A stretch of 64,000 nt of DNA from Thioalkalivibrio versutus (GCF_001999325.1 NZ_MVAR01000031.1:26120-90119); one strand, 5' to 3'. Positions 1 to 10,461 are shown, counted from the first letter of the stretch. Numbers and translations: made by a program. Notes: generated by a model not told the origin, from the letters alone.

Positions 1-786
1 CTGGGGGCAGTCCCGTTCCACATGTGGGTGCCGGACGTCTACGACGGCGCGCCCACGGCGGTCACGCTGTTCATCGCCACGGCGCCGAAGATTGCGGCTT
101 TCGCCTTCCTGATGCGGCTGCTGGTGGAAGGCATGGGGCCACTGCACGCTGACTGGCAGGGCATGCTGATTATCCTCGCGGTCCTGTCGCTCGCAGTGGG
201 CAACGTGATCGCGATCGCCCAGACCAGCATCAAGCGCATGCTGGCCTATTCGACGATTGCCCATATCGGGTTCCTGTTCATGGGGATCTTGGCGGGCACC
301 GACAGCGGGTACGCCTCGGCCATGTTCTACGTGATCGTCTACGCGATCACGGCCGCCGGTGGTTTCGGGATGATCGTGTTCCTGTCGCGCAAGGGGTACG
401 AAGCGGACCAGATCGATGATTTCAAGGGGCTCGCCAAGCGCAACCCCTGGTTTGCGTTCATCATGCTGCTCCTGTTGTTCTCCATGGCCGGTGTACCGCC
501 GACCGTCGGCTTCTACGCCAAGCTGGCGGTGATCCAGGCCGCCGTGGGCGCGGAACTGGTCTGGCTGGCGATCGTCGCGGTGATCTTCTCGATCATTGGC
601 GCCTTCTACTACCTGCGTGTGGTCAAGATGATGTTCTTCGACGACCCCCAGGAAGGTGCCGAGGAGCCGGTCCAGCCGTCCGGTGCGCTGGCCGCTGCGC
701 TTAGCATTAATGGGCTTGCGGTGCTGCTGTTGGGAATTTTCCCGGGTCTGCTGCTGTCTTTAACCCACTACGCAATTATCGGGTAA
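1..786 (+). CDS. nuoN: NADH-quinone oxidoreductase subunit N (3' part)
   Basis: This is the C-terminal 261 residues of the antiporter-like NuoN subunit of complex I, which couples quinone reduction to proton translocation in the inner membrane. The frame is open from base 1, so the gene starts upstream of the window. The opening motif [14 protein letters not shown] and the later segment [14 protein letters not shown] are typical of the NuoN/M/L family, with several hydrophobic helices and a long amphipathic C-terminal stretch. NuoN is normally the last nuo gene, and the DUF2818 gene follows after only 3 bp, as in many beta- and gammaproteobacterial nuo operons. Confidence 0.95.
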   Translation: MGAVPFHMWVPDVYDGAPTAVTLFIATAPKIAAFAFLMRLLVEGMGPLHADWQGMLIILAVLSLAVGNVIAIAQTSIKRMLAYSTIAHIGFLFMGILAGTDSGYASAMFYVIVYAITAAGGFGMIVFLSRKGYEADQIDDFKGLAKRNPWFAFIMLLLLFSMAGVPPTVGFYAKLAVIQAAVGAELVWLAIVAVIFSIIGAFYYLRVVKMMFFDDPQEGAEEPVQPSGALAAALSINGLAVLLLGIFPGLLLSLTHYAIIG

Positions 787-789
787 CTC

Positions 790-1134
790 GTGACACAGTG
801 GATTCCGTTTGATGTTCTAGTCTGGGGGTTTGTGGTGGTGGCGTTTATCAGCGCCAACCTGCCCTGGCTCAGTGATCGTATCGGCCTGATGGTGGTGCCG
901 GAGAGTGGCATCAAGGGGCCGTGGACCCGCATTGGCGAATGGCTGGTGCTGTATATCGTGATCGGCGCCATCGGGAAGGGGCTGGAGTTCCAGGCGACCG
1001 GCGGTATCCATCCGCAGGGTTGGGAGTTCTACGTGATCACCCTGTCGCTGTTCGCGATGTTTGCCCTGCCCGGATACATCTGGCGCTACGACCTGCGTCC
1101 ACACCTGCGGGCTGGCCAGCGCCGGGCACGGTAG
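790..1134 (+). CDS. DUF2818 family membrane protein
   Basis: A 114-residue protein with a GTG start, three nucleotides after the nuoN stop, so probably co-transcribed with the nuo operon. It has three hydrophobic stretches (about residues 7-25, 50-65 and 78-95) and a basic C-terminus (RPHLRAGQRRAR). The sequence pattern (ISANLPWLSDR near the start, GIHPQGWEFY in the middle) fits the DUF2818 family, which commonly lies directly after nuoN. Its function is unknown; an accessory or assembly role for complex I is only an inference from position. Confidence 0.8.
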   Translation: MTQWIPFDVLVWGFVVVAFISANLPWLSDRIGLMVVPESGIKGPWTRIGEWLVLYIVIGAIGKGLEFQATGGIHPQGWEFYVITLSLFAMFALPGYIWRYDLRPHLRAGQRRAR

Positions 1135-1154
1135 TAAATAATCGGCGACAGCCC

Positions 1155-1184
1155 TTGCGGGGCGGGTCGCCGCTTTGGTATAGT
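1155..1184 (+). promoter_or_regulatory. Sigma70-type promoter for the initiator tRNA
   Basis: A TTGCGG -35-like hexamer (1155-1160) is separated by 18 bp from a TATAGT -10 element (1179-1184), placing the expected start a few bases before the tRNA 5' end. The position and the near-consensus -10 support it; no transcript data are available here. Confidence 0.5.
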
Positions 1185-1197
1185 TCTGCGTCTCGGA

Positions 1198-1274
1198 TGC
1201 GGGGTGGAGCAGTCTGGCAGCTCGTCGGGCTCATAACCCGAAGGTCGCAGGTTCAAATCCTGCCCCCGCTACCA
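1198..1274 (+). tRNA. metY: Initiator tRNA-fMet (anticodon CAT)
   Basis: A 77-nt cloverleaf: acceptor TGCGGGG/CCCCGCT, D stem GAGC/GCTC, anticodon stem TCGGG/CCCGA around CTCATAA, T stem GCAGG/CCTGC with loop TTCAAAT, then A and an encoded CCA. The three consecutive G:C pairs next to the anticodon loop and the unpaired 1:72 position mark an initiator tRNA. Here 1:72 reads T:T instead of the usual C:A mismatch. Its place just upstream of rimP-nusA-infB matches E. coli metY. Confidence 0.96.
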
Positions 1275-1284
1275 ATTGTCAGAG

Positions 1285-1306
1285 AGGCCCCGTACGGGGC
1301 CTTTTT
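1285..1306 (+). terminator. Rho-independent terminator after tRNA-fMet
   Basis: A perfect inverted repeat (AGGCCCCGT/ACGGGGCCT, 1285-1302) is followed at once by a T run (1302-1306), eleven bases after the encoded CCA. It should end or attenuate transcription leaving the tRNA. Confidence 0.85.
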
Positions 1307-1406
1307 GTTAAGGGTCTTCGCCCGGTGTGGTGAATCGCCCTTGGGCCGCGCTCCCGCGCGCCTCGCAGCACCCAAGGTGTTGCTGTCATCTGGAGAGGTG
1401 TACGAG

Positions 1407-1428
1407 GGGCGTTCGGCGCCCTTTTTTT
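1407..1428 (+). terminator. Second terminator or attenuator upstream of rimP
   Basis: Stem GGGCG/CGCCC (1407-1411 with 1417-1421) around a TTCGG loop, followed by seven T residues (1422-1428). Together with the terminator at 1285-1306 this gives two intrinsic terminators in the leader between the tRNA and rimP, which suggests either an independent rimP promoter or regulated read-through. Confidence 0.7.
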
Positions 1429-1471
1429 GTTTCCGGGTCCCGCCAAAGGGACGGAGTCGATCGAGACGCCC

Positions 1472-1927
1472 TTGTCGCAGAAGGCTGAACAACTGAAAAC
1501 ACTGCTGACCCCGGTTGTCGAGGGGGAAGGCATGCAGCTGTGGGGGCTGGAGTATCACTCCGGTTCCACGCCGCCTGTCGTGCGGATCTATATCGATGGC
1601 GAGAATGGCGTCACGGTGGACGATTGCGCGCGCGTCAGCGATCAGGCCGGTGCGGTCATCGAGGTCGAGGAGGCTCTGAAGGGGAACTACACCCTGGAGG
1701 TGTCCAGCCCCGGTATCGAACGCCCTCTGTTTACCCCCGAGCAGTTCCGGACCTACATCGGTCATCCGGTGAAGGTGCGTCTGGCATGGCCGGAGCATGA
1801 CCGCCGCAATTTCCGTGGCGTACTGCTGTCGGTGGAAGATCCGATGATCGAGGTGGAAGTGGACGGCATGGCCTACGAGCTGCCGCTGGCCGCGATCCAC
1901 AACGCGCGTGTCCTTGAGCAGCTATAA
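1472..1927 (+). CDS. rimP: Ribosome maturation factor RimP
   Basis: RimP assists 30S subunit maturation. The protein has the N-terminal alpha/beta domain (VRIYIDGENGVTVDDC, EVSSPGIERPLFTPEQF) and a C-terminal SH3-like barrel. The frame is open from a TTG at 1427, but that codon lies inside the T tract of the preceding terminator. I prefer the TTG at 1472, giving 151 residues that begin (M)SQKAEQLKTLL, the usual RimP length. No strong ribosome site is visible for either start. First protein gene of the rimP-nusA-infB operon. Confidence 0.9.
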   Translation: MSQKAEQLKTLLTPVVEGEGMQLWGLEYHSGSTPPVVRIYIDGENGVTVDDCARVSDQAGAVIEVEEALKGNYTLEVSSPGIERPLFTPEQFRTYIGHPVKVRLAWPEHDRRNFRGVLLSVEDPMIEVEVDGMAYELPLAAIHNARVLEQL

Positions 1928-2004
1928 AAAATAGCTGTAGTCCAGGGCGCTGCTACGCTTTTTGTTGAATCGGCAGGCAACTGCCGAGTGCGGAGAGGCA
2001 AGAC

Positions 2005-3498
2005 ATGAACAAGGAGATCCTGCTGGTCGCTGATGCCGTGGCGAACGAGAAGGGAGTGGAGAAGGACATCATCTTCGAAGCCCTGGAATCGGCCCTGGCG
2101 ATGGCGACCCGCAAGTACCACGGCGGCAAGATGGACGTGCGCGTGAGCATCGACCGCGAGGAGGGTGATTACGAGGCCTTCCGGCGCTGGACCGTGGTGG
2201 ACGACGAGGACCCCGAGTTCGAATCCCCGGAATACCAGACGCTGCTGTCCTATGCCCAGCAGAAGAATCCGGATGCCCAGGTCGGCGACGTGATCGAGGA
2301 GCCGGTCGAGGCCGTGGACTTCGGTCGCATTGCGGCCCAGGCCGCGAAGCAGGTCATCGTGCAGAAAGTACGCGAAGCCGAGCGAGCCAAGGTCGTCGCG
2401 GAGTACCAGGATCGCGTTGGCACGCTGGTCATGGGGATCGTCAAGCGTACGGATCGCAATGGCACCTATGTGGACCTCGGGAGCAACGCCGAGGCCCTGA
2501 TCCCGCGCGAACACATGATCCCGCGCGAGACCGTGCGTACCAATGACCGGCTGCGCGGCTATCTCAAGGAGATCCGCCCCGAGGCCCGTGGCCCGCAGTT
2601 GATCCTCAGCCGCACCGCGCCGGAGTTCCTGATGGAGCTGTTCAAGCTCGAGGTGCCCGAGGTCGGCCAGAACATTATCGACATCATGGGCGCGGCCCGT
2701 GACCCGGGTATGCGTGCCAAGATTGCGGTGCGCTCCAACGACCCGCGTCTGGATCCGGTCGGCGCCTGCGTCGGCATGCGCGGCTCGCGTGTGCAGTCGG
2801 TGTCCAACGAGCTGGCCGGCGAGCGCATCGACATCATTGTCTGGGACGAGAATCCGGCTCAGTTCGTGATCAATGCGATGTCGCCGGCGGAGGTCCTGTC
2901 GATCGTGGTCGACGAGGACAAGCAGTCGATGGATATCGCGGTCGAGGAAGACAAGCTGTCGCTGGCCATCGGCCGTGGCGGCCAGAACATCCGCCTGGCC
3001 TCCCAGCTGACCGGCTGGGAACTGAACGTGATGACCGAGGAACAGGCGGCCGAAAAGAGCGACGCCGAGGCCCAGCAGTTGGTCGCGTTCTTCATGGAGG
3101 CCCTGGATGTCGACGAGGAAGTTGCCAGCATCCTGGTTCAGGAAGGCTTTACGACCCTGGACGAAGTGGCCTATGTGGAAGAGGCAGAACTGCTGGCGAT
3201 CGAGGAGTTCGACGAGGCCATGGTCGAGGAGCTGCGCAATCGTGCGAGCGACGCGCTCCTGACCAAGGCCATCGCGGCCGAGGGTGGCGATGGCTATCAG
3301 CCCGCGGAGGATCTCCTCGGCATGGAAGGCATGAGCCCGGCGCTGGCGAACAAGCTGGCGTCACATGGCGTGTGCACCATGGAGGACCTGGCGGAGCAGG
3401 CATCCGACGACGTGGTCGAGATGACCGGCCTGGATACGGAAGAGGCGTCGGCGCTGATTATGACGGCGCGCGCCCCGTGGTTCGAAACCGGGGAGTAA
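2005..3498 (+). CDS. nusA: Transcription termination/antitermination factor NusA
   Basis: 497 residues, about the length of E. coli NusA (495). Domains in order: N-terminal RNA-polymerase binding domain (about 1-130), S1 domain from about residue 140 ([19 protein letters not shown]), KH1 ([13 protein letters not shown], about 252), KH2 ([16 protein letters not shown], about 316), and two C-terminal acidic helix-hairpin-helix repeats (about 370-420 and 440-490). ATG start preceded by GCGGAGAGGC. It acts in the cytoplasm on elongating RNA polymerase. Located between rimP and infB as in most Gammaproteobacteria. Confidence 0.97.
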   Translation: MNKEILLVADAVANEKGVEKDIIFEALESALAMATRKYHGGKMDVRVSIDREEGDYEAFRRWTVVDDEDPEFESPEYQTLLSYAQQKNPDAQVGDVIEEPVEAVDFGRIAAQAAKQVIVQKVREAERAKVVAEYQDRVGTLVMGIVKRTDRNGTYVDLGSNAEALIPREHMIPRETVRTNDRLRGYLKEIRPEARGPQLILSRTAPEFLMELFKLEVPEVGQNIIDIMGAARDPGMRAKIAVRSNDPRLDPVGACVGMRGSRVQSVSNELAGERIDIIVWDENPAQFVINAMSPAEVLSIVVDEDKQSMDIAVEEDKLSLAIGRGGQNIRLASQLTGWELNVMTEEQAAEKSDAEAQQLVAFFMEALDVDEEVASILVQEGFTTLDEVAYVEEAELLAIEEFDEAMVEELRNRASDALLTKAIAAEGGDGYQPAEDLLGMEGMSPALANKLASHGVCTMEDLAEQASDDVVEMTGLDTEEASALIMTARAPWFETGE

Positions 3499-3577
3499 GC
3501 CCCGGTCGCTCGTCTCGCGGACGCGTATCACAGGCTGTCGGTTGGCCTGAAAAGAATCTGGAATGGAGGTAGGCGCC

Positions 3578-6328
3578 ATGGCGCAAATGACAGTGCAGCA
3601 ATTCGCGGAATCGGTGGGAACACCGGTTGACCGCCTCATGGTTCAGCTCAAGGAGGCGGGCGTCGAGGTCGATGGTCCGGAAGCGGCGATCACCGATGCC
3701 GAAAAGCGCAAGCTGCTCGATCACCTCCGTCAGGCGCATGGCGAGGGCGACGCAGGGCGCGTGACCCTGAAGCGCCGGACCCAGGCGCAGACCCTCAAGG
3801 TCAGCTCCGGCCAGGGGCGCTCCAAGACGGTTAACGTCGAGGTGCGCAAGAAGCGGACCCTGAAGCCCAAGCCCGCCGAGGCACAGCCCGAGGCCCCGGT
3901 GGAAGAGCCGCCGGTAGCCGAGGAGCAACAGGCCCCGGCGCCCGAGGCCCCGGAAGAAATCCGTGCCGCCGGCCCGGCGGAAGAAGCGGCCCCCGAGGCC
4001 CCGGTCGAGGACGAGACCTCGGTCGCCGAAGAGGTGCCGGTCGAGGAGCCCAAGGCCGAAGAGCCGGTCGTCGAGACCCCGGCCGAGCCGGAACCCGAGC
4101 TGGCCGAAGAGGCCCCAGTCGAGGAGCCCGCTGCCGAACCGGAGCCCGTGCCCGAGAAGCCGAAACGTCCGCTTAGCCGTACCGAGCAGCTGGCGCTGCA
4201 GGTGGAGGCCGAGCGCGAAGCCCAGCGCAAGGCGTCCGACGCGCGCAAGCAGGAAGCCGTTGAACGCGAAGAACGCCAGAAGCGTCGGGCGAAAGAGCTC
4301 GAGGCCCAGGAGGCCAAGCGCGAGAAGGAAGAACAGACACGGTTGGAGCGCGAAGCCGCAGCCCGGCAGGCCGCTCCGGCGGCTGCTGCCCCGGCAGCCG
4401 ATGCCAAGGCCGGCAAGGGCGCCCGCAAGGGTGGTCGCAAAGACGAGCGCAAGGAACTGCATGTCGCCGGGGACCGCCGCGGTCGCCGCAAGAAGGGCGA
4501 GAGCCGCAAGGCCCAGTCCGCAGCGGCTCAGGCCGTGACCAGCAAGCACGGCTTTGCCAAGCCGACCGCGCCGGTGGTGCGGGATGTCGAGGTGCCGGAA
4601 ACCATTACCGTGGCCGACTTGGCCCAGGCGATGGCGATCAAGGCGCCGCAGCTGATCAAGGCCCTGATGGGCATGGGCGTGATGGCGACCATCAATCAGT
4701 CGATTGATCAGGACACCGCGATGCTGGTGGTCGAGGAGATGGGGCATAACCCGATCGCCGCGAAGGAAACCTCGGTCGAGGACGAGATCGATACCGGTCT
4801 CGAGCAGAATGCCGAGGCCCGTCCGCGGCCGCCGGTGGTGACCGTGATGGGTCACGTCGACCACGGGAAGACCTCGCTGCTGGACTATATCCGCAAGGAG
4901 AAGGTCGCCTCTGGCGAGGCAGGCGGGATTACCCAGCACATCGGCGCCTACCACGTGAAGAACAACCACGATGGCGTGACCTTCCTGGATACCCCGGGGC
5001 ATGCCGCGTTTACCGCAATGCGTGCCCGCGGCGCCCAATCCACCGACATTGTGATCCTGGTGGTTGCGGCGGATGACGGCGTGATGCCGCAGACCATCGA
5101 GGCGATCCAGCATGCGAAGGCTGCGGGCGTGCCGATGGTCGTGGCGGTCAACAAGGTCGACAAGCCCGAGGCCGAACCGGATCGGGTCATGAACGAACTG
5201 GCCCAGCACGAGGTCATCCCCGAGTCCTGGGGCGGCGATACCCAGTTCATTCAGGTCTCCGCCCATACCGGCCAGGGGATCGACGATCTGCTGGAGTCCC
5301 TGGGGCTGCAGGCCGAGGTGATGGAGCTGAAGGCCCCGGACGAGGGTCCGGCGCGTGGTGTGGTCATCGAATCGCGCCTGGAGAAAGGCCGCGGTCCGGT
5401 GGCGACCATTCTGGTCCAGTCCGGCAAGCTCAAGCACGGCGACATCGTGCTCTCGGGCAAGGAATACGGCCGCGTGCGGGCGATGTTCGACGACACTGGT
5501 GTGGCCGTGAAGGAAGTCGGCCCGTCGATGCCGGTCGAGGTCCTGGGCCTGTCCGGGGTGCCGGACGCTGGCGACGAGGTGTTGGTGGTGGCCGATGACA
5601 AGACGGCCCGCGAGGTCGCAGAACATCGCGACACCAAGCAGCGCGAGCGCAAGCTGGCCGCGCAACAGGCGTCGAAGCTGGAGAACATCTTCAACCAGAT
5701 GCAGGACGGCCAGATCGCGACCGTGAACATCCTGATCAAGGCGGATGTGCAGGGCTCGGCCGAGGCCCTGCGCGAGTCGCTGATCAAGCTGTCCACCGAC
5801 GAGGTCCGCGTGAAGGTGGTCTCCGCCGGGGTGGGCGGGATCTCCGAGTCCGACATGAACCTGGCGATGGCCTCCGAGGCGATCGTGATCGCGTTCAACG
5901 TGCGTGCCGATGCGGGCGCGAAGCGCCTCGCGGCGGAGAACGAGATCGACGTGCGCTACTACTCGGTGATCTACGAGGCGATCGACGACGTGAAGCAGGC
6001 GCTGTCCGGTCTGCTGTCGGCCGAGATCCGCGAAGAGATCGTCGGCCTGGCGCAGGTGCGCGACGTGTTCAAGGCCTCGGGCTTTGGTCAGGTGGCCGGC
6101 TGTCTGGTGATGGAGGGCGCGGTCAAGCGGGGCAACCCGATCCGCGTGCTGCGCGACAACGTCGTAATCTACGAGGGCGAGCTGGAGAGCCTGCGTCGCT
6201 TCAAGGACGATGTGAACGAGGTCAAGGCCGGTACCGAATGTGGTATCGCGGTGAAGAACTACAACGACGTGAAGGCGGGTGACCAGATCGAGGTCTTCCA
6301 GCGCGTCGAGGTGGCCCGGACGCTCTGA
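3578..6328 (+). CDS. infB: Translation initiation factor IF-2
   Basis: GTPase that places fMet-tRNA on the 30S subunit. An upstream in-frame ATG exists at 3563, but the GGAGG at 3565-3569 overlaps it and sits 8 bp before the ATG at 3578, so I use 3578 (916 residues). It opens with an IF2_N domain ([17 protein letters not shown]). A long acidic, proline- and glutamate-rich then Lys/Arg/Ala-rich linker spans about residues 80-330, a second IF2_N-like region lies near 345, and the G domain follows: GHVDHGKT (about 424), DTPGH (about 470), NKVD (about 525). Its stop overlaps the rbfA start (TGATG). Confidence 0.97.
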   Translation: MAQMTVQQFAESVGTPVDRLMVQLKEAGVEVDGPEAAITDAEKRKLLDHLRQAHGEGDAGRVTLKRRTQAQTLKVSSGQGRSKTVNVEVRKKRTLKPKPAEAQPEAPVEEPPVAEEQQAPAPEAPEEIRAAGPAEEAAPEAPVEDETSVAEEVPVEEPKAEEPVVETPAEPEPELAEEAPVEEPAAEPEPVPEKPKRPLSRTEQLALQVEAEREAQRKASDARKQEAVEREERQKRRAKELEAQEAKREKEEQTRLEREAAARQAAPAAAAPAADAKAGKGARKGGRKDERKELHVAGDRRGRRKKGESRKAQSAAAQAVTSKHGFAKPTAPVVRDVEVPETITVADLAQAMAIKAPQLIKALMGMGVMATINQSIDQDTAMLVVEEMGHNPIAAKETSVEDEIDTGLEQNAEARPRPPVVTVMGHVDHGKTSLLDYIRKEKVASGEAGGITQHIGAYHVKNNHDGVTFLDTPGHAAFTAMRARGAQSTDIVILVVAADDGVMPQTIEAIQHAKAAGVPMVVAVNKVDKPEAEPDRVMNELAQHEVIPESWGGDTQFIQVSAHTGQGIDDLLESLGLQAEVMELKAPDEGPARGVVIESRLEKGRGPVATILVQSGKLKHGDIVLSGKEYGRVRAMFDDTGVAVKEVGPSMPVEVLGLSGVPDAGDEVLVVADDKTAREVAEHRDTKQRERKLAAQQASKLENIFNQMQDGQIATVNILIKADVQGSAEALRESLIKLSTDEVRVKVVSAGVGGISESDMNLAMASEAIVIAFNVRADAGAKRLAAENEIDVRYYSVIYEAIDDVKQALSGLLSAEIREEIVGLAQVRDVFKASGFGQVAGCLVMEGAVKRGNPIRVLRDNVVIYEGELESLRRFKDDVNEVKAGTECGIAVKNYNDVKAGDQIEVFQRVEVARTL

Positions 6329-6795
6329 TGCCCGGTAACCGCGACTTCCATCGTTCCGACCGTGTCGGGGAGCAGATCCAGCGCGAGCTGGCCGAGCTCA
6401 TCCGCATGGAGGTCAAGGACCCGCGGGTCGGCATGATCACGCTGGCCGGGGTCGAGGTGTCGCGCGATCTGGCGTATGCCCGAGTGTATTTCACCCAGCT
6501 CGGCGGGGCCGAGAAGGGTCAGGAGGCGCAGAAGGGCTTGAACAGCGCCGCCGGTTTTCTGCGTCGGGCCCTGGGGCAGCGCATGCGTCTGCGCTCGGTG
6601 CCGCAACTGCGCTTCATCTATGACGATACGCCGGAGCGCGGTGCGCACCTGTCGTCACTGATCAACCAGGCGCTGGCCGAGGATCGGGCGCATCATGCGG
6701 ACGATCCCGAGGCCCCGGATGGGGACGGCGCGGCAGATGACGGTGGCTCCGACGAGCGACGCGATCCGGACGAGGGACCGGAACGCGGGGCCTGA
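6328..6795 (+). CDS. rbfA: 30S ribosome-binding factor RbfA
   Basis: Cold-shock and 16S rRNA maturation factor with a KH-type fold. The core fits the family (RVGEQIQRELAELI, VKDPRVGMITLAGVEVS, LRRALGQRMRLRSVPQLRF). At 155 residues it carries a C-terminal tail of roughly 30 residues rich in Asp, Glu, Gly and Arg. The ATG overlaps the infB TGA by one base, which implies translational coupling. Confidence 0.95.
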   Translation: MPGNRDFHRSDRVGEQIQRELAELIRMEVKDPRVGMITLAGVEVSRDLAYARVYFTQLGGAEKGQEAQKGLNSAAGFLRRALGQRMRLRSVPQLRFIYDDTPERGAHLSSLINQALAEDRAHHADDPEAPDGDGAADDGGSDERRDPDEGPERGA

Positions 6796-6826
6796 GCCCG
6801 GGCGTTTTCGGCCGGGCGTTTCATCC

Positions 6827-7798
6827 ATGGCGAGCAAGCGGCGCGAGGTCGACGGCATCCTGTTGCTGGACAAGCCGCGGGGGCGCAGCTCCAACCAGGC
6901 GCTGGGCCGGGTCAAGTATCTGTTGCAGGCGAAGAAGGCCGGTCATACCGGGGCACTGGACCCGCGGGCGACGGGCCTTTTGCCGTTGTGCTTCGGGCAG
7001 GCCACCAAGGTCTCTGGCTGGCTGCTGGATGCGGACAAGCGCTATGTCGCCGAGGCGCGCCTGGGGGTTGAGACGGACAGCGCGGACCTCGATGGCGCAG
7101 TGATCCGCGAGGCGGCGGTGCCGCCCATCGAGCCGGCCACCCTGCGCGAGCTGGAGCGGCGGTTCAGTGGCGACCAGGCGCAAGTCCCGCCAATGGTCTC
7201 GGCCCTAAAGCATCAGGGCAAGCGCCTGTATGAGCTCGCGCGTCAGGGTGTGGAGGTGGATCGCCCCCCGCGTCCGGTGCAGATACATTCCCTGGAGATC
7301 GAGCAGATCGCGGCGGACGGCCTGCGTTTGACGGTGCATTGCTCCAAGGGGACCTATATCCGTTCGCTGGTTGCCGACATCGGGCATGCGCTCGGTTGTG
7401 GAGCGGCGGTGGATACGTTGCACCGGGTCGGGCACGGCCACTTCGACGCCGCCGCGATGGTCTCGCTGGATGCCATTGAGGCGGCCTTCGAGGCGGGCGG
7501 GGTCGCCGCCATCGAGGCCTTGCTGCAACCGGCGGAGGCGGCGCTGGCGCACTGGCCGTCGGTCACGCTCGACGCCGCCGCCAGCGCCGCCATGCGCCAT
7601 GGCAACCCGGCCGCGCCGACCGCCGTGGTCGGGCAGGCCCCAGGGGCGGCGGATGCGCCGTACGAAGGGGATACTGGCTGGCCCCTGGTGCGGATTTTTG
7701 ATGATGGTGGCCGCTTCCTGGCGGTCGGTGTTCGCGACCCCGACGGGCAGATCCGGGCGCGCCGTTTGTTCGTGCCGGCGGCGCACGCGCCGGCCTGA
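6827..7798 (+). CDS. truB: tRNA pseudouridine(55) synthase TruB
   Basis: Makes pseudouridine 55 in the T loop of tRNAs. The frame is open from 6695 inside rbfA, but family homology begins at MASKRREVDGILLLDKP, so the start is the ATG at 6827 (323 residues). The catalytic aspartate is D45 in HTGALDPRATGLLPL. Further motifs are VPPMVSALKHQGKRLYELAR and SKGTYIRSLVADIG. The C-terminal 80 residues form a looser PUA-like domain. It follows rbfA by 31 bp and precedes rpsO, the standard order. Confidence 0.95.
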   Translation: MASKRREVDGILLLDKPRGRSSNQALGRVKYLLQAKKAGHTGALDPRATGLLPLCFGQATKVSGWLLDADKRYVAEARLGVETDSADLDGAVIREAAVPPIEPATLRELERRFSGDQAQVPPMVSALKHQGKRLYELARQGVEVDRPPRPVQIHSLEIEQIAADGLRLTVHCSKGTYIRSLVADIGHALGCGAAVDTLHRVGHGHFDAAAMVSLDAIEAAFEAGGVAAIEALLQPAEAALAHWPSVTLDAAASAAMRHGNPAAPTAVVGQAPGAADAPYEGDTGWPLVRIFDDGGRFLAVGVRDPDGQIRARRLFVPAAHAPA

Positions 7799-7912
7799 GC
7801 GTGCCCGGTCTCTTTCTGTTCACGTCGTCGTGCGTCGTGCTACCATTGCCCGCCTATCGCCAGCGCCACTGGTCGGTTAACGGTTTAGAAATTTTTCAGG
7901 AGTCAGGTTTTC

Positions 7913-8182
7913 ATGTCGCTCACCACCGAAGAAAAATCGGCCATCGTCGAGAAGCACAAGCGCGATCCCAACGACACCGGTTCGCCGGAAGTCCAGGTCG
8001 CGCTGCTGACGGCCCGCATCCAGCATCTGATGGGGCACTTCGACAAGCACAAGCAGGATCATCACTCGCGCCGCGGCCTGTTGAAGATGGTCAGCACGCG
8101 CCGCAAGTTGCTGACCTATCTCAAGCGTCATGACCAGGAGCGCTATCAGGCCCTGGTTCAGGAGCTTGGGCTGCGCCGCTAA
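7913..8182 (+). CDS. rpsO: 30S ribosomal protein S15
   Basis: 89 residues, the normal S15 length, with the family signature [16 protein letters not shown] and ending LVQELGLRR. It binds the central domain of 16S rRNA. ATG start preceded by TTTTTCAGGAGTC, a clear ribosome site. It is separated from truB by 114 bp, probably holding its own promoter, and from pnp by a strong hairpin. Confidence 0.98.
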   Translation: MSLTTEEKSAIVEKHKRDPNDTGSPEVQVALLTARIQHLMGHFDKHKQDHHSRRGLLKMVSTRRKLLTYLKRHDQERYQALVQELGLRR

Positions 8183-8192
8183 GGCCGGCATG

Positions 8193-8221
8193 ACGGGCCC
8201 GCGCCATTGGTGCGGGCCCGT
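8193..8221 (+). promoter_or_regulatory. Strong hairpin between rpsO and pnp
   Basis: Perfect 10-bp stem ACGGGCCCGC/GCGGGCCCGT (8193-8202 with 8212-8221) around a 9-nt loop. It lacks a following T run, so it is not a canonical terminator. In E. coli the rpsO-pnp gap carries a terminator and the RNase III site through which PNPase autoregulates; a similar processing role here is an inference from position. Confidence 0.55.
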
Positions 8222-8304
8222 TCGCTTTCGGGCCGGCACCAATGGGTCGCGAGAGCGAGAATTCAGGCATCAAAGTCGCAAGAACACGGGAAACGGGAAA
8301 TAAC

Positions 8305-10392
8305 GTGGCATACAAGAAGTCATTCCAGTACGGAAACCATACGGTCACCTTCGAAACCGGTGACATCGCTCGTCAGGCCAGTGGCGCCGTCATCGTCAAT
8401 ATGGCCGAGACCGTGGTGCTGGTCACCGTGGTGGCTCGCAAGGAAGCCGACCCGGGCCGAGACTTCTTCCCCCTGACCGTGAACTACCAGGAGCGCACCT
8501 ACGCGGCCGGCAAGATCCCGGGTGGATTCTTCAAGCGCGAGGGGCGCCCGAGCGAGAAGGAAACCCTGACTTGCCGCCTGATCGACCGACCGATCCGTCC
8601 GCTGTTCCCGGAAGGCTTCAAGAACGAGACCCAGGTGGTCGCGACGGTTATGTCGATCAACCCCGAGGTGGATCCCGATATCCCCGCGATGCTCGGGACC
8701 TCGGCCGCGCTGGCGCTCTCCGGCGTGCCCTTTGCCGGGCCGATTGGCGCCGCGCGAGTCGGTTACCGCGCCGGTGAATATCTTCTGAACCCGACCTACA
8801 GCGCCCTGGCGGATTCCGACCTTGATCTTGTCGTGGCGGGTACCGAGAACGCCGTGCTGATGGTCGAATCCGAGGCCAACCAGCTCTCCGAAGAGGTGAT
8901 GCTGGGTGCGGTGATGTACGGCCACGAGCAGATGCAGGCCGCGATCCAGGCGATCAAGGAACTGGCGGCCGAGGCCGGCAAGCCCGCGTGGGAGTGGCAG
9001 CCGGCAGCGTCGCTCGAATCGCTCGAGGAGCAGATCCAGGGGGTGGTCGGCGAGGAACTGGTGGAGGCGTACCAGATCGCCGAGAAGCAGGCGCGCACGC
9101 AGCGCATTGGCGAACTGCGCGGCAAGGCCGTGGAGGCCCTGGTCAGTGAAGACGAGTCCGGGCCCAGCCTGGATGACGTGAAGACGGCCTTCCACGACCT
9201 GGAGTACCGCCTGGTCCGTGATCGTATCCTCGACGGCAACCCGCGCATCGATGGCCGCGACACCAAGACGGTGCGCCCGATCCACGTGGATACGGGCGTG
9301 CTGCCGCGCGCGCACGGCTCCGCCGTGTTTACCCGGGGCGAGACGCAGGCAATGGTGGTGGCCACCCTCGGCACCGATCGCGATGCCCAGATCATCGACG
9401 CCCTGGAAGGCGAGCGCCGCGACCGTTTCATGCTGCACTACAACTTTCCGCCTTACTGCACCGGCGAAACCGGCTTTGTCGGGACACCCAAGCGCCGCGA
9501 GATCGGGCACGGGCGCCTCGCCAAGCGTGGCGTGCAGGCGGTGATGCCGAACGAGGCGGACTTCCCCTATGTGCTTCGCGTGGTCTCCGAGATCACCGAA
9601 TCCAACGGGTCCAGCTCCATGGCCTCTGTCTGCGGTACCTCGCTGGCGCTGATGGATGCCGGCGTGCCGCTGAAGGCCCCGGTTGCAGGTATTGCGATGG
9701 GCCTGATCAAGGAAGGCGATCGCTTCGCCGTGCTCTCCGACATCCTCGGCGACGAGGACCATCTGGGGGACATGGACTTCAAGGTGGCCGGCACCAACGA
9801 CGGCGTGACCGCGTTGCAGATGGACATCAAGATCGACGGGATCACCCGCGAGATCATGGAGCGGGCGCTGGCCCAGGCCCGTGAGGGCCGCATGCATATC
9901 CTCGGATGCATGAACGAAGTACTGCCGCATCATCGTGACGAGATGTCCTCGCACGCGCCGCGCTTCATCACCATGAAGATCAACCCGGACAAGATCCGCG
10001 ACGTGATCGGCAAGGGCGGGGCGACCATTCGCGCACTGACCGAAGAGACCGGCGCGACCATCGACATCCAGGACGACGGCACGGTGAAGGTCGCCTCCAC
10101 CGATCAGGCGGCGGGCCTCGAGGCCAAGCGCCGTATCGAAGAGCTGACCGCGGATATCGAGGTGGGGCGCCAGTACACCGGGAAGGTGGCGAAGATCATG
10201 GACTTCGGGGCGTTCGTCTCGATCCTGCCGGGCCGTGACGGTCTGGTCCACATCTCGCAGATCTCCGATGAACGTGTCGAGAGCGTCGGCGATTTCCTCG
10301 CGGAAGGGGATTCGGTGACGGTGCGGGTCCTGGAAGTGGACAAGCAGGGCCGCATCCGTCTGAGCATGAAGGCGGTCGAACCCGAGTCCTGA
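8305..10392 (+). CDS. pnp: Polyribonucleotide nucleotidyltransferase (PNPase)
   Basis: Phosphorolytic 3'-5' exoribonuclease and degradosome partner. The frame is open from 8242, but homology begins with [18 protein letters not shown] after a GTG at 8305, giving 695 residues. Two RNase PH domains (about 1-215 and 310-530) flank the helical linker. A KH domain ([20 protein letters not shown], about 562) and an S1 domain (about 620-690, [15 protein letters not shown]) follow. The catalytic-region motif [15 protein letters not shown] is present. Last gene of the conserved operon. Confidence 0.97.
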   Translation: MAYKKSFQYGNHTVTFETGDIARQASGAVIVNMAETVVLVTVVARKEADPGRDFFPLTVNYQERTYAAGKIPGGFFKREGRPSEKETLTCRLIDRPIRPLFPEGFKNETQVVATVMSINPEVDPDIPAMLGTSAALALSGVPFAGPIGAARVGYRAGEYLLNPTYSALADSDLDLVVAGTENAVLMVESEANQLSEEVMLGAVMYGHEQMQAAIQAIKELAAEAGKPAWEWQPAASLESLEEQIQGVVGEELVEAYQIAEKQARTQRIGELRGKAVEALVSEDESGPSLDDVKTAFHDLEYRLVRDRILDGNPRIDGRDTKTVRPIHVDTGVLPRAHGSAVFTRGETQAMVVATLGTDRDAQIIDALEGERRDRFMLHYNFPPYCTGETGFVGTPKRREIGHGRLAKRGVQAVMPNEADFPYVLRVVSEITESNGSSSMASVCGTSLALMDAGVPLKAPVAGIAMGLIKEGDRFAVLSDILGDEDHLGDMDFKVAGTNDGVTALQMDIKIDGITREIMERALAQAREGRMHILGCMNEVLPHHRDEMSSHAPRFITMKINPDKIRDVIGKGGATIRALTEETGATIDIQDDGTVKVASTDQAAGLEAKRRIEELTADIEVGRQYTGKVAKIMDFGAFVSILPGRDGLVHISQISDERVESVGDFLAEGDSVTVRVLEVDKQGRIRLSMKAVEPES

Positions 10393-10461
10393 TCGGACTC
10401 GCTTCGATCACGGGCGCTGCTTTTCCCGGCGTCCGGCCATTCAGATTCGGGACGCGTGGGC

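Noticed and set aside
3458..5665. 735-codon open frame antisense to infB
   Set aside because: It is a mirror of the GC-rich infB frame; it has no ribosome site and is His/Arg/Leu-rich in the way typical of shadow frames. infB explains the region fully.
8320..10251. 643-codon open frame antisense to pnp
   Set aside because: Shadow of pnp; no recognisable motif and strongly biased residues.
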